Shown: positions 24,631 to 33,299, counted from the first letter of the stretch. The stretch is DNA of 64,000 nt from Candidatus Alistipes faecavium (GCA_019118605.1 DWYP01000016.1:1-64000), one strand, 5' to 3'. Notes: a model not told the origin generated them from the letters alone. Numbers and translations: made by a program.

Positions 24631-25728
24631 ATGAAAAACGAACTCCGCCACATCGCATCGCAGTTCGATCTGGCGGCCCCTATCGCGGCTATCAACTCCC
24701 TGGGAGACGGATTCATCAACGACACGTTCATCGTCCGCACCGAAGGAGATGCGCCGGACTATATCCTCCAGCGCAAGAACAAGAACATCTTCCCCGATGT
24801 CCCCGCCATGATGGAGAACATCCGGAAGGTCACCGAGCATATCCGCCGCGGCGTCGTGGCGGCTGGCGGGGATCCCCTGCGCGAAGTGATGACCGTGGTT
24901 CCGACTCATGACGGGGCGCTATGCTTCGAGGACGCAAACGGCGACTTCTGGGCCGTCACGGTGTTCATCGCCGACACCGTCGCATACAACAAGGCCGATT
25001 CGCCCGAGCTCGCACGCAAGGGCGGCGAGGGAATCGGAAAGTTCCAGGCCCAGCTGGCGGATTTCCACGAACCCCTGGCCGAAACGATCAAGGGATTCCA
25101 CAACATCCGCCACCGTTTCGTGCAGTGGGACGAGGCCCTCGCAAAGGATGCCGCAGGGCGCGTGAAGGAGCTCGCCGAGGAGATCGGATGGATCGAGTCG
25201 CGCCGCAAGGAGATGCTCGCCTTCTGGGAGAAGGTCGAGGACGGAACGATCCCCACGCACGTGACGCACAACGACACGAAGATCAACAACATCCTCTTCG
25301 ACAAGAACGGCGAGGTGCTCTGCGCCATCGACCTCGATACGGTGATGAACTCCACGTCGCTCAACGACTTCGGGGACGCCATACGCTCCTACACGAACAC
25401 CGGAGACGAGGATGACCGCGACCTCGCGCGCGTGAGCATGTCGATCGACATGTTCCGGGCATACACCGAAGGGTATCTCTCCCAGCGCGCCGCACAGCTC
25501 GTCGACTCGGAGATCGACAACCTTGCCTTCTCGGCTCGATACATCACCTACGAACAGGTGCTCCGCTTCCTGATGGACTACATCGACGGGGACACCTATT
25601 ACAAGATCAAATACCCCGAGCACAACCTCGTGCGCACACATGCCCAGTACAAACTGCTGCAGAGCATGGAGGAGCAGTACGACACGATGTGCGCCATCGT
25701 CCGCGAGGCGGTGGAAAAATACAGATAG
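24631..25728 (+). CDS. Aminoglycoside phosphotransferase-fold kinase, N-acetylhexosamine kinase-like
   Basis: A 365-residue protein of the APH/choline-kinase fold. The catalytic loop THVTHNDTKINNILF (near residue 210) and the metal-binding segment CAIDLDTVMN (near residue 230) are intact. The start NSLGDGFINDTFIV with YILQRKN resembles N-acetylhexosamine 1-kinase (NahK) relatives, which phosphorylate GlcNAc/GalNAc at C1. The location directly before nagB-type genes supports an amino-sugar substrate, but this is inference. Its stop codon is one base from the next gene's start. Confidence 0.78.
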   Translation: MKNELRHIASQFDLAAPIAAINSLGDGFINDTFIVRTEGDAPDYILQRKNKNIFPDVPAMMENIRKVTEHIRRGVVAAGGDPLREVMTVVPTHDGALCFEDANGDFWAVTVFIADTVAYNKADSPELARKGGEGIGKFQAQLADFHEPLAETIKGFHNIRHRFVQWDEALAKDAAGRVKELAEEIGWIESRRKEMLAFWEKVEDGTIPTHVTHNDTKINNILFDKNGEVLCAIDLDTVMNSTSLNDFGDAIRSYTNTGDEDDRDLARVSMSIDMFRAYTEGYLSQRAAQLVDSEIDNLAFSARYITYEQVLRFLMDYIDGDTYYKIKYPEHNLVRTHAQYKLLQSMEEQYDTMCAIVREAVEKYR

Positions 25729-25729
25729 C

Positions 25730-26389
25730 ATGGGAAACGACACGATGCGCATCCCGAAGATCGAGGGCCTCGCGCCCGGGGACCCGAAGGCCCTGGAGGC
25801 GGCATTCGGGGCGCTCGAGCCGCAGCCCGTCGCCTGCTGCAACTGGAGCGCGGAGTTCCCCTACGCCCCGCAGGTGACGTTCCGCATGTTCCACACCGGA
25901 GCGTATCTGATGGTGCGCTTCGACGTGGCCGAGCGGTACACCATGGCGTGCGTCGCGCAGGACAACGGGGCCTCGTGGACCGATTCGTGCGTGGAGCTGT
26001 TCCTCTCCCCCGAGCCGGGCGTCTACTACAACTTCGAGACCACCTGCGCCGGACGCCTGCTCCTGGCGTGCCACACTTCGCGCCACGAAGGCGTAAAGGC
26101 CCCGGCCGAAGCCCTGGAGTCCATCATCCGCCACACCTCGCTCCCCTTCGGCGAAACATTCCCCGAGCGCGAGGGTGACAACCGCTGGTCGCTGACGCTC
26201 GCCATTCCGCCCCGGGCGCTCTTCCGCCACGGGATCGACGACTGGAGCGGACATTCCGTGCGGATGAACCTCTACAAGTGCGGAGACAACCTCTCGCACC
26301 CCCATTTCCTCTCGTGGAGGCCCATTCCCACCGAGAAGCCCGATTTCCACCGCCCGGAGTATTTCGGCGAAGCGGTCTTTGACCGATGA
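25730..26389 (+). CDS. CBM9-like carbohydrate-binding family protein
   Basis: A 219-residue protein without a signal peptide. The pattern CCNWSAEFPYAPQVTFRMFHTGAYLMVRFDV followed by DSCVELFLSP (near residue 83) and the C-terminal HFLSWRPIPTEKPDFHRPEYFGEAVF (shown here only by its key residues W, P, D, F, H and G) is characteristic of the CBM9-like/DOMON family of Bacteroidota. Such domains bind sugars or heme; a cytoplasmic form has no established role. It starts 1 nt after the kinase gene and precedes the NagB/PIG-L fusion by 50 nt. Confidence 0.7.
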   Translation: MGNDTMRIPKIEGLAPGDPKALEAAFGALEPQPVACCNWSAEFPYAPQVTFRMFHTGAYLMVRFDVAERYTMACVAQDNGASWTDSCVELFLSPEPGVYYNFETTCAGRLLLACHTSRHEGVKAPAEALESIIRHTSLPFGETFPEREGDNRWSLTLAIPPRALFRHGIDDWSGHSVRMNLYKCGDNLSHPHFLSWRPIPTEKPDFHRPEYFGEAVFDR

Positions 26390-26439
26390 CAAGAAACAGA
26401 ATCCGACCAGACGACAAAAAAACATAAACGCCATACACC

Positions 26440-28389
26440 ATGAACAACAAGTATTCACTTCCGAAAGACGGCGGGCTGATTGCCGAATCGACCCCCCGAG
26501 ACATCATTCACCGCTATGAGAAGATTCATACGCAGGTCTATGAAAACGAATATGCAGGAGTCGTATACGTCGCCGACACCATCGTCAGGGCGATCGACAA
26601 CTACAACAAGATCCACTGCTCGAACGGCGTGTACGACGAGGCACAGCCCTTCGTGCTGGGCCTGACGACCGGACGTACGCCCCTGGGCCTCTACCGCGAG
26701 CTGGTCAAGCGACACCAGGAGGGGCTCGTGAGCTTCCGCAACGTCGCCGTATTCAGCCTCGACGAGTTCTATCCCATCAAGCCCTCGGAGCAGCAGAGCC
26801 GCAACTACCGCATCCATGAGGAGTTCCTCAACCACATCGACATCCTCCCCGAGAACGTCCACATTCCCGACGGTACCATCTCCTCGAAGAAGGTCTCCGA
26901 GTACTGCGCCTCGTACGACCACGCCGTGCGGAAAATCGACCTGATGATCATCGGCGTGGGTGAGGACGGGCAGATCGGATTCAACGAACCCGGTTCGTAT
27001 GCGCGTTCGAAAACCCGCCTCGTGCAGCTCACGTACAACACCCGCAAAGTACAGTCGGGGGCCTTCTTCGGCCTGGAGAACACCCCCAAGATGGCCATTA
27101 CGATGGGCATCGAGACGATCATGCGCGCCGACAGGATCATCCTGATGGCCTGGGGCGAAAACAAGGCCCAGATCATTCAGAAGGTCGTCGAGGGCGAGGT
27201 GACCAACCAGGTGCCGGCCTCGTGCCTGCAAGCCCACCCGAACATCGAGGTGGTGATCGACGAGAACGCCGCGCAGCTGCTCACCCGCGAGCAGACCCCG
27301 TGGATGGTCGGCCCCTGCGAGTGGACGCCGAAATTCGTCCGCAAGGCCGTCGTGTGGCTCTGCGGTGTGGTCAAGAAGCCCATCCTGAAGCTTACGTACA
27401 AGGACTACATCGAGAATTCGCTCGGCGAGCTCCTCGAGCAGGGACGCGCGTTCGACCAGATCAACATCGACGTATTCAACGACCTGCAGCACACCATCTC
27501 CGGATGGCCCGGAGGCAAGCCCAACGCCGACGACTCGACGCGCCCCGTGCCGTCGACGCCCTTCCCGAAGCGCGTGGTGATCTTCTCGCCCCACCCCGAT
27601 GACGACGTCATCTCGATGGGCGGTACGTTCATCCGCCTCGTACAGCAGGGACACGACGTGCATGTGGCATACGAAACCTCGGGCAACGTCGCCGTACACG
27701 ACGACGTCGTGCTGCAGAACATCGACACCTCGCGCGAACTCGGATACGGAGACCACTACGCCGAGGTCGAGAAGATCATCGCCGGCAAGAAGAAGGGGCA
27801 GCCCGAACCGCGCGCCCTGCTCGACCTGAAGGGTTCGATACGCCGCGCCGAGGCGCGTGCCGCCGTGCGATCGTTCGGACTCAACCCCGACACCAACACA
27901 CACTTCCTGAACCTGCCCTTCTACGAAACGGGCGGCATCAAGAAGGGGCAGCTCTCCGAGAAGGACACGCAGATCATCGTCGACCTGCTGCGCAAGATCA
28001 AACCTCATCAGATCTATGCCGCCGGAGACCTCGCAGACCCCCACGGAACGCACCGCACCTGCATGGAGGCCGTGCTCAACGCCCTGGAGGTGGTCAAGGA
28101 GGACGACTGGATGAAGGAGTGCCACCTGTGGCTCTACCGAGGAGCATGGATGGAGTGGGATCTCGGAATGGTCGACATGGCCGTGCCCCTGTCGCCCGAC
28201 GAGCTTATCATGAAGCGTCACGCCATCTACCGCCACCTCTCGCAGAAGGACATCATGCCCTTCCCGGGTGACGACCCGCGCGAATTCTGGCAGCGCGCCG
28301 AGGAGCGCACGCAGAACACCGCACGCCTCTACGACCAGCTCGGAATGGCCGAGTACCAGGCAATCGAAGTTTTCGTAAGAATGTTCTAA
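26440..28389 (+). CDS. NagB-like deaminase/isomerase domain fused to a PIG-L deacetylase domain
   Basis: A 649-residue two-domain protein. Residues about 40-290 form a glucosamine-6-phosphate deaminase-like domain: LTTGRTPLGLY, SLDEFYP (Asp108, equivalent to catalytic Asp72 of E. coli NagB) and GVGEDGQIGFNEPGS. In the last motif the catalytic His143 of NagB is replaced by Gln178. Residues about 375-649 are a PIG-L/LmbE zinc deacetylase domain with the HPDDD motif near residue 385 and the third ligand in DPHGTHRT near residue 530. The fusion type is known in Bacteroidota; its exact reaction is not clear, but deacetylation plus an aldose/ketose-type step on an amino sugar phosphate is plausible. 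A canonical nagB follows 23 nt downstream. Confidence 0.85.
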   Translation: MNNKYSLPKDGGLIAESTPRDIIHRYEKIHTQVYENEYAGVVYVADTIVRAIDNYNKIHCSNGVYDEAQPFVLGLTTGRTPLGLYRELVKRHQEGLVSFRNVAVFSLDEFYPIKPSEQQSRNYRIHEEFLNHIDILPENVHIPDGTISSKKVSEYCASYDHAVRKIDLMIIGVGEDGQIGFNEPGSYARSKTRLVQLTYNTRKVQSGAFFGLENTPKMAITMGIETIMRADRIILMAWGENKAQIIQKVVEGEVTNQVPASCLQAHPNIEVVIDENAAQLLTREQTPWMVGPCEWTPKFVRKAVVWLCGVVKKPILKLTYKDYIENSLGELLEQGRAFDQINIDVFNDLQHTISGWPGGKPNADDSTRPVPSTPFPKRVVIFSPHPDDDVISMGGTFIRLVQQGHDVHVAYETSGNVAVHDDVVLQNIDTSRELGYGDHYAEVEKIIAGKKKGQPEPRALLDLKGSIRRAEARAAVRSFGLNPDTNTHFLNLPFYETGGIKKGQLSEKDTQIIVDLLRKIKPHQIYAAGDLADPHGTHRTCMEAVLNALEVVKEDDWMKECHLWLYRGAWMEWDLGMVDMAVPLSPDELIMKRHAIYRHLSQKDIMPFPGDDPREFWQRAEERTQNTARLYDQLGMAEYQAIEVFVRMF

Positions 28390-28412
28390 CAACCATCAAT
28401 TCATAAGAAATC

Positions 28413-29207
28413 ATGCGTTTAATCATCGAAAACACCTCGCAGCAGGTAGCCCAGTGGGCCGCGAACTACATCATTCAGCAGATCAAGGCCAAGGAGCAGG
28501 TCACCAAATCGCCCTTCGTGCTGGGTCTGCCGACGGGATCTACCCCGCTGGAAACCTATAAGGAGCTGATCCGCCGTCACAAGACCGGGGAAGTTTCGTT
28601 CAAGAACGTCATCACGTTCAACATGGACGAGTACGTGGGACTTCCGGAGGAGCATCCCGAGAGTTATCATTCGTTCATGTGGAACAACTTCTTCAAGCAC
28701 ATCGACATCAAGCCCGAGAACGTCAACATCCTCGACGGAAATGCCGAAGACCTCGTGAAGGAGTGCGCCGACTACGAGGCCCGCATCGTCGAGGCCGGAG
28801 GCATCGACCTGTTCATGGGCGGCGTGGGCGAAGACGGGCACATCGCCTTCAACGAGCCCTTCTCGTCGCTCAACTCCCGCACGCGCCTCAAGACCCTCAC
28901 GCAGGACACCATTCAGGTCAACGCCCGCTTCTTCGGAGGCGACGTGACCCTCGTGCCGAAGACCGCCCTGACGGTGGGAGTCGGCACGGTGCTCTCGGCA
29001 AAGAAGGTGCTGATCCTCGCAACGGGACACAAGAAGGCCCGCGCCGTACGCCACGGCGTCGAGGGTTCGTACAACCACCAGTGGACCATCTCGGCGCTTC
29101 AGGTACACCCCAACGGCATCCTCGTATGCGACGACCCCGCCGCCGAGGAGCTGCGCGTGGCAACCTACCGCTACTTCAAGGACATCGAGCGCAACAACCT
29201 CATTTAA
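28413..29207 (+). CDS. nagB: Glucosamine-6-phosphate deaminase
   Basis: A 264-residue enzyme converting GlcN-6-P to Fru-6-P and ammonia. All catalytic residues are present: [17 protein letters not shown] contains the Asp72 equivalent, and [13 protein letters not shown] contains Asp141, His143 and Glu148, with His at residue 143 as in E. coli. Length and the [13 protein letters not shown] start match NagB. It lies 23 nt behind the NagB/PIG-L fusion and closes the amino-sugar cluster. Confidence 0.96.
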   Translation: MRLIIENTSQQVAQWAANYIIQQIKAKEQVTKSPFVLGLPTGSTPLETYKELIRRHKTGEVSFKNVITFNMDEYVGLPEEHPESYHSFMWNNFFKHIDIKPENVNILDGNAEDLVKECADYEARIVEAGGIDLFMGGVGEDGHIAFNEPFSSLNSRTRLKTLTQDTIQVNARFFGGDVTLVPKTALTVGVGTVLSAKKVLILATGHKKARAVRHGVEGSYNHQWTISALQVHPNGILVCDDPAAEELRVATYRYFKDIERNNLI

Positions 29208-29225
29208 GGTGCGCCACACAGAAGC

Positions 29226-29260
29226 AAAGCGCCCCGCGGCAGCATGCCGCGGGGCGCTTT
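29226..29260 (+). terminator. Terminator after nagB
   Basis: AAAGCGCCCCGCGGCA and TGCCGCGGGGCGCTTT form a perfect 16-bp stem with a 3-nt loop, 18 nt past the nagB stop codon. The T-run is short. Confidence 0.8.
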
Positions 29261-29311
29261 CGGTTCCGGTGAAAGGGGACTCGGCGCACGGGATGCGGAT
29301 GAAACGCCCGC

Positions 29312-29350
29312 AAAAAAGAACCCGCAGGGCAGGCAGGCCTTACGGGTTCT
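29312..29350 (-). terminator. Terminator of the DUF4465 lipoprotein gene
   Basis: On the minus strand AGAACCCG and CGGGTTCT pair around a GC-rich loop, followed by six T (29317-29312). Confidence 0.85.
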
Positions 29351-29411
29351 CCCCGGGCGGATCACTAATCTCCATTCCCATCCGCCGCCCGGGATGCGGA
29401 ATACGGTACAA

Positions 29412-30224
29412 CTATTTTACAAGCGTAATCTCGTCGATGCAGAAATAGGTGGGATCCGCCGTAACGTCGATGCCCGAAACCTTGAAGGTCAGGCGGTCGA
29501 TCTCGCCCAGCGACAGAAGGTTCACCTTGCGCCAGCCGGAAAGCACGTCACTGCCCGAGATCAGCGTCTCGGTCACGCTCCCCGTCTCCACACCGTTCTT
29601 CTGTCCGGTGATCTTCACCTCGAACAGCGCCTTGTCGTTCCCCGAGAACCAGCTGCAGACATACGAGGAGTTGGCGATCCAAAGGTGGTCGACCGTGCGC
29701 GCCGCGGAGAAGGTGATCGTCGGATAACCCGATGCGGTCAGGTAGTCGGGATAGGCCTCCGTCGGAGTGTTCGAATCGTAGCATACGGCATAGGTCGCAG
29801 TGTTGTTCGCACCGCCCTCGGCCCACACCGAGAACTGCTGTGCGATGGGCTGCTCGGAAACCGTCATGTCGGGAGCCGCCGCAACGGCAATGCCGCCCCA
29901 CATGCTGTACTGGGGATCATAATAGGAGGCAAACTTCACCGTCCCGTCGGCCGTGGTGAAGAGGTCGCCGTCGAACAGCTCCGTCAGGCACGAGGCCCCG
30001 CAGAAAGCGTTCTTGTAGGTATAGTCGCCGCCGAGGTTCCAGATATTCAGGGTGACGTCGCCCACCGACACCTCCTTGCCGCCGACGGCCGCCATGTGTT
30101 CGGCAGGCTCGAACGAGATGACATCATACTGCGGCGTCGGATCGTCGTTCTTGTTGTCGTCGCAGGCCACGAACGCCGCGGCCGAGAAATACAGAAGCAG
30201 GGTGGTTGTAAAAAATTTTTTCAT
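29412..30224 (-). CDS. DUF4465 lipoprotein, probable surface cobalamin-binding protein (BtuH-like)
   Basis: A 270-residue lipoprotein: signal peptide with lipobox at AAFVACDD (Cys about residue 21) followed by DDNKNDD, a surface-export type acidic stretch. The body has the DUF4465 pattern: FASYYDPQYSMWGGIAVAAAPDMT near residue 97 (key Y, W and G residues), QFSVWAEGGANNTATYAV near residue 130, and a C-terminal FCIDEITL. From family knowledge, DUF4465 proteins in gut Bacteroidota include the BtuH vitamin B12-binding surface lipoproteins. The cobalamin riboswitch upstream on the same strand (30546-30745) supports a B12 role. No btuB or btuG neighbour is in the window. Confidence 0.82.
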   Translation of the reverse strand: MKKFFTTTLLLYFSAAAFVACDDNKNDDPTPQYDVISFEPAEHMAAVGGKEVSVGDVTLNIWNLGGDYTYKNAFCGASCLTELFDGDLFTTADGTVKFASYYDPQYSMWGGIAVAAAPDMTVSEQPIAQQFSVWAEGGANNTATYAVCYDSNTPTEAYPDYLTASGYPTITFSAARTVDHLWIANSSYVCSWFSGNDKALFEVKITGQKNGVETGSVTETLISGSDVLSGWRKVNLLSLGEIDRLTFKVSGIDVTADPTYFCIDEITLVK

Positions 30225-30545
30225 CTTACCAATTATTTAAATAAAACACAAAAGTATCCTCGCCCGAAAGATTTGCACCTCCCGGGAAAGAGTCGTTTCC
30301 CGAGCCTCCGCTCCATCGCATCTCCTGCACTCCCGGCCACGCTCCCCTGCCGTACGGATGCTTCCTGCACCTTCGCTCCGCTCCGGCGCCGTACGCCCCG
30401 GCTTTGCGAAGCGGCCGGCACCCGCGGCACGGCATGGTTTATCACGCTGACACCTCTCGATACCGCAGCACGCCGCACATTCAAAACTCCCGGAAAAAAC
30501 CGATACGTCCCGTGTCACGATGCTCCGTTCTCCGCAGATGCGCTC
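30225..30545 (-). other. Long untranslated stretch between cobalamin riboswitch and DUF4465 gene
   Basis: These 321 nt separate the riboswitch terminator from the lipoprotein start. No recognisable gene is present; a 93-codon open frame (30237-30518) has no family features. A CGGGAAA/TTTCCCG hairpin lies near 30281-30301. TACTTTTG at 30256-30249 fits the -7 box, 25 nt before the start codon, so the gene may also have its own promoter. Confidence 0.55.
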
Positions 30546-30572
30546 GAAAAAGACTCTTCCCTTCGGGAAGGC
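30546..30572 (-). terminator. Terminator forming the riboswitch expression platform
   Basis: On the minus strand CTTCCC-GAA-GGGAAG is followed by AGTC and five T, immediately 3' of the cobalamin aptamer. Formation when the ligand is bound would stop transcription. Confidence 0.7.
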
Positions 30573-30745
30573 GCATGGCAGGTCTTCTGGCTCGTCCCAG
30601 CCGCAGGGCCTTCCCAGGCTCAGGGCCCAGTGGCATCAGCGAATTGCGGCTCATTGCGGGACTTACAGCAGCGGGAACTGCTGCCGATTTTCACGGCATT
30701 CCCATTTGATCACGCCGGGCCGGCGGCCCTTTGTGAACCATGCGG
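30573..30745 (-). ncRNA. Cobalamin (B12) riboswitch
   Basis: On the minus strand all landmarks of the cobalamin aptamer occur in order: P1 5' arm GCATGG (30743-30738), GGGAATGCCGTGAAAATCGG (within 30703-30682), the CCCGCTGCTGTAA segment, GCCACTG (30634-30628), and the B12 box AGCCAGAAGACCTGCC (30592-30577) followed by the P1 3' arm CCATGC (30578-30573). A -7 box TAACTTTG (30756-30749) places the transcript start at the P1 stem. The downstream gene is the DUF4465 lipoprotein. Confidence 0.92.
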
Positions 30746-30748
30746 TGG

Positions 30749-30756
30749 CAAAGTTA
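30749..30756 (-). promoter_or_regulatory. -7 box of the riboswitch transcript
   Basis: TAACTTTG on the minus strand fits TAnnTTTG and lies about 6 nt upstream of the riboswitch P1 stem. A clear -33 TTTG is not seen. Confidence 0.5.
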
Positions 30757-30769
30757 TAAAATAAATTCG

Positions 30770-30777
30770 TATCTTTG
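30770..30777 (+). promoter_or_regulatory. -7 box of fabD
   Basis: TATCTTTG fits TAnnTTTG, 29 nt ahead of the fabD start codon and back-to-back with the riboswitch promoter. Confidence 0.6.
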
Positions 30778-30806
30778 CACCCGGTTAACACAAATTTTGC
30801 GACATT

Positions 30807-31688
30807 ATGAAGCACGCATACGTATTCCCGGGTCAAGGCGCCCAGGCCGTAGGTATGGGCAAAGACCTCTACGACAACGTTCCCGAAGCCAAGGAGCTCT
30901 TCGAGAAAGCTAACGAAATCCTCGGGTTCCGCATCACCGACATCATGTTCGCCGGAACCGACGAGCAGCTCAAACAGACGAAAGTCACCCAGCCCGCCGT
31001 GTTCCTCCACTCGGTCATCATGGCGAAGGCCCTCGGCGTGAAGCCCGATGCCGCCGCAGGACACTCCCTCGGGGAGTTCTCCGCACTGGTGGTTGCAGGA
31101 GCCCTCTCGTTCGAGGACGGCCTGAAGCTCGTATCGAAACGCGCCATGGCCATGCAGGCCGCCTGCGAGGCCCAGCCCGGAACGATGGCCGCCATCCTCG
31201 GATTGGAGGACAAGGTCGTCGAGGAGATCTGCAACTCGATCGACGGCGTCGTCGTGGCCGCCAACTACAACTGCCCCGGACAGCTCGTGATATCCGGTGC
31301 CGTGGAGGCCGTGGAGGCCGCCTGTGAGAAGGCAAAGGCCGCCGGAGCCCGCCGCGCCCTGCGCCTGCCCGTCGGCGGAGCGTTCCACTCCCCGCTGATG
31401 GAGCCCGCAAGGCAGGAACTCGAAAAGGCCATCCACGAGGCACCCTTCCAGACGCCCGTGTGCCCGATCTACCAGAACGTCGACGCCAAGCCCTACACCG
31501 ATCCGGCTGCCATCAAGGCCAACCTCATCGCTCAGCTCACGGCGCCCGTACGCTGGACATACATCGTCAAGAACATGTTGGCGGACGGCGTGACGGAGTT
31601 CACCGAACTCGGCCCCGGCACGGTGCTGCAGGGCCTGATCCGCAAGGTCGATGCGAACGCCACGGTAGAGTCGAAGTCGACCCTGTAA
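30807..31688 (+). CDS. fabD: Malonyl-CoA:ACP transacylase
   Basis: A 293-residue acyltransferase loading malonyl onto acyl carrier protein for fatty acid synthesis. The oxyanion Gln motif FPGQGAQAVGMGKDLY is at residue 6, the nucleophile Ser is in AGHSLGEFSAL near residue 90, and the catalytic His in GGAFHSPLM near residue 200. Length and start (MKHAYVFPGQG) match FabD. It appears monocistronic, ending at a strong terminator. Confidence 0.96.
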   Translation: MKHAYVFPGQGAQAVGMGKDLYDNVPEAKELFEKANEILGFRITDIMFAGTDEQLKQTKVTQPAVFLHSVIMAKALGVKPDAAAGHSLGEFSALVVAGALSFEDGLKLVSKRAMAMQAACEAQPGTMAAILGLEDKVVEEICNSIDGVVVAANYNCPGQLVISGAVEAVEAACEKAKAAGARRALRLPVGGAFHSPLMEPARQELEKAIHEAPFQTPVCPIYQNVDAKPYTDPAAIKANLIAQLTAPVRWTYIVKNMLADGVTEFTELGPGTVLQGLIRKVDANATVESKSTL

Positions 31689-31721
31689 GCCGCCGCATCC
31701 CGAAAGGGAATACGACATCCG

Positions 31722-31754
31722 AAATCCCCGCCGGAATCCGGCGGGGATTTTTTT
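31722..31754 (+). terminator. Terminator of fabD
   Basis: ATCCCCGCCGG and CCGGCGGGGAT form a perfect 11-bp stem with a 3-nt loop, followed by seven T. Confidence 0.93.
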
Positions 31755-32066
31755 ATCCTGCAGGAAGCGACATGGAGCCCCCTACCCTCCTGCGGACAGC
31801 GGAAAAGGCGGCGGCGGAAACGAAAGGATGGACACGACGGACAGAACGGGCTGTCTTGCGGCCATCGTTTCGGGAGCCATCCGATTCGAAAGCCGAAAAA
31901 ATTTTTTCGGCCCCGCAACAGGTTTTTTTCGCTGAGAATCAGAAACATAAGGCCAGAACCCAGCAACTTGCGAACAAAATTTTTTAAATATTATTAAAAA
32001 TCCATTGTTTTTATTAAAGATACTTATTATATTTGTATAGTCGGTTAAAAAATTGAGCAGGCAAGC
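31755..32066. other. Intergenic region with promoter of the ROK regulator
   Basis: No gene is recognised here. The last 90 nt are AT-rich and contain ATTG (32004-32007), a 20-nt spacer and TATATTTG (32028-32035), a promoter for the ROK-family regulator that starts at 32067. Confidence 0.6.
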
Positions 32067-33299
32067 ATGACATCACTCACCGAATTTTTCAATAAACACG
32101 AAGACGACTCCCTGAAAGGGATTTCGCACAAAAACAACATCATCAAGCGCAACATCATCGCGCATATGGCAGTCAACGGAGAGTGTACCCTCTCGGAACT
32201 GACCAAAGAACTCCATATCAGCGTCCCGACCATCACCAAACTCGTCCAGGAACTCGTCGACGAAAACATCGTCACGGACCTCGGGAAGGTCGAAACCCCC
32301 GGAGGACGACGCCCGAATATCTTCGGACTCGCAAATTCGGCCATCTACTTCGCGGGCGTCAACGTCGGCCGCGACAACATGCGATTCCTGATCACCGACC
32401 TGCAGAACAACATCATCAAGGAGGAGAACGACTTCACCTTCGAGCTGCAGGATCGCCCCCAGTGCATCGAACGCATCTGCGCAAATATCGAAAACTTCAT
32501 CGCAAACTGCGGCATCGACCGCGGGAAAATCCTCGGACTCGGCGTCTGCATGACCGGACGCGTCAACCCCGATACCGGACGAAGCTACAAATACTTCACC
32601 TCGAGCGAACAGTCCCTGCGCGACATCATCGAGTCGCGCGTCGGCATCCGCGTGCTCCTCGAGAACGACACCCGCGCGCGCTGCTACGCCGAATACACCT
32701 GCGGAAAATCGAAGGACGAAAGCAACGTCCTCTACCTGCACATGGGACGCGGCGTGGCTATCGGAATCGTCGTCGACGGCCAGCTCTACTACGGAAAGAG
32801 CGGGTTCGCCGGGGAGTTCGGGCACATCCCCTTCTTCGACAACGAGATCATCTGCTCGTGCGGAAAGAAGGGATGCCTCGAAACCGAAGTCTCGGGTATC
32901 GCCATCGAGGAGAAGATCTGCCGCATGATCGAAAAGGGCGTCAACACCATCCTCAAGGAGAAATACGACAAGCAGAAGTCCATCCATATCGACGACATCA
33001 TCGCCGCGGCGAAGAACGACGACAACCTCTCGATCGAACTCATCGAGGAGGCCGGGGAAAAGGTCGGAAAGGCCGTGGCATTCCTCATCAACACCTTCAA
33101 CCCCGAGACGGTGATCGTCGGAGGAAACCTCGCGGCGGCCGGAGACTACATCATGCTGCCCCTCAAGTCCGCCACAAACAAATATTCGCTCAACCTCGTA
33201 TACAAGGACACCAAGTTCCGCCTCTCGAAGATGACCGAGAATGCCAACGCCTGGGGCGTGGCGATGCTCATCCGCAACAAAGTCATCGGACTGCGATGA
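32067..33299 (+). CDS. ROK family transcriptional regulator (NagC/XylR type)
   Basis: A 410-residue repressor-type ROK protein. An N-terminal winged helix (about residues 20-80: IIKRNIIAHMAVNGECTLSEL region with helix LTKELHISVPTITKLVQEL, key residues L, S, T) is followed by GGRRPNIFGL and the ROK sugar-binding domain. The zinc motif CSCGKKGCLETEVSG is at about residue 270, and VIVGGNLAAAGDY near the C-terminus. Such regulators respond to amino sugars, xylose or glucose derivatives. The nag cluster lies about 3 kb upstream, so it is a candidate regulator of it; this is inference. Confidence 0.9.
   Translation: MTSLTEFFNKHEDDSLKGISHKNNIIKRNIIAHMAVNGECTLSELTKELHISVPTITKLVQELVDENIVTDLGKVETPGGRRPNIFGLANSAIYFAGVNVGRDNMRFLITDLQNNIIKEENDFTFELQDRPQCIERICANIENFIANCGIDRGKILGLGVCMTGRVNPDTGRSYKYFTSSEQSLRDIIESRVGIRVLLENDTRARCYAEYTCGKSKDESNVLYLHMGRGVAIGIVVDGQLYYGKSGFAGEFGHIPFFDNEIICSCGKKGCLETEVSGIAIEEKICRMIEKGVNTILKEKYDKQKSIHIDDIIAAAKNDDNLSIELIEEAGEKVGKAVAFLINTFNPETVIVGGNLAAAGDYIMLPLKSATNKYSLNLVYKDTKFRLSKMTENANAWGVAMLIRNKVIGLR

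Noticed and set aside
30237..30518. Possible 93-residue gene between riboswitch and DUF4465 gene
   Set aside because: Arg/Ala/Gly-rich composition typical of antisense frames in GC-rich DNA, with no signal peptide or family motif.
29244..30764. Long plus-strand frame over the DUF4465 gene and riboswitch
   Set aside because: It runs antisense to a gene with clear lipoprotein features and across a riboswitch; composition is that of a shadow frame.
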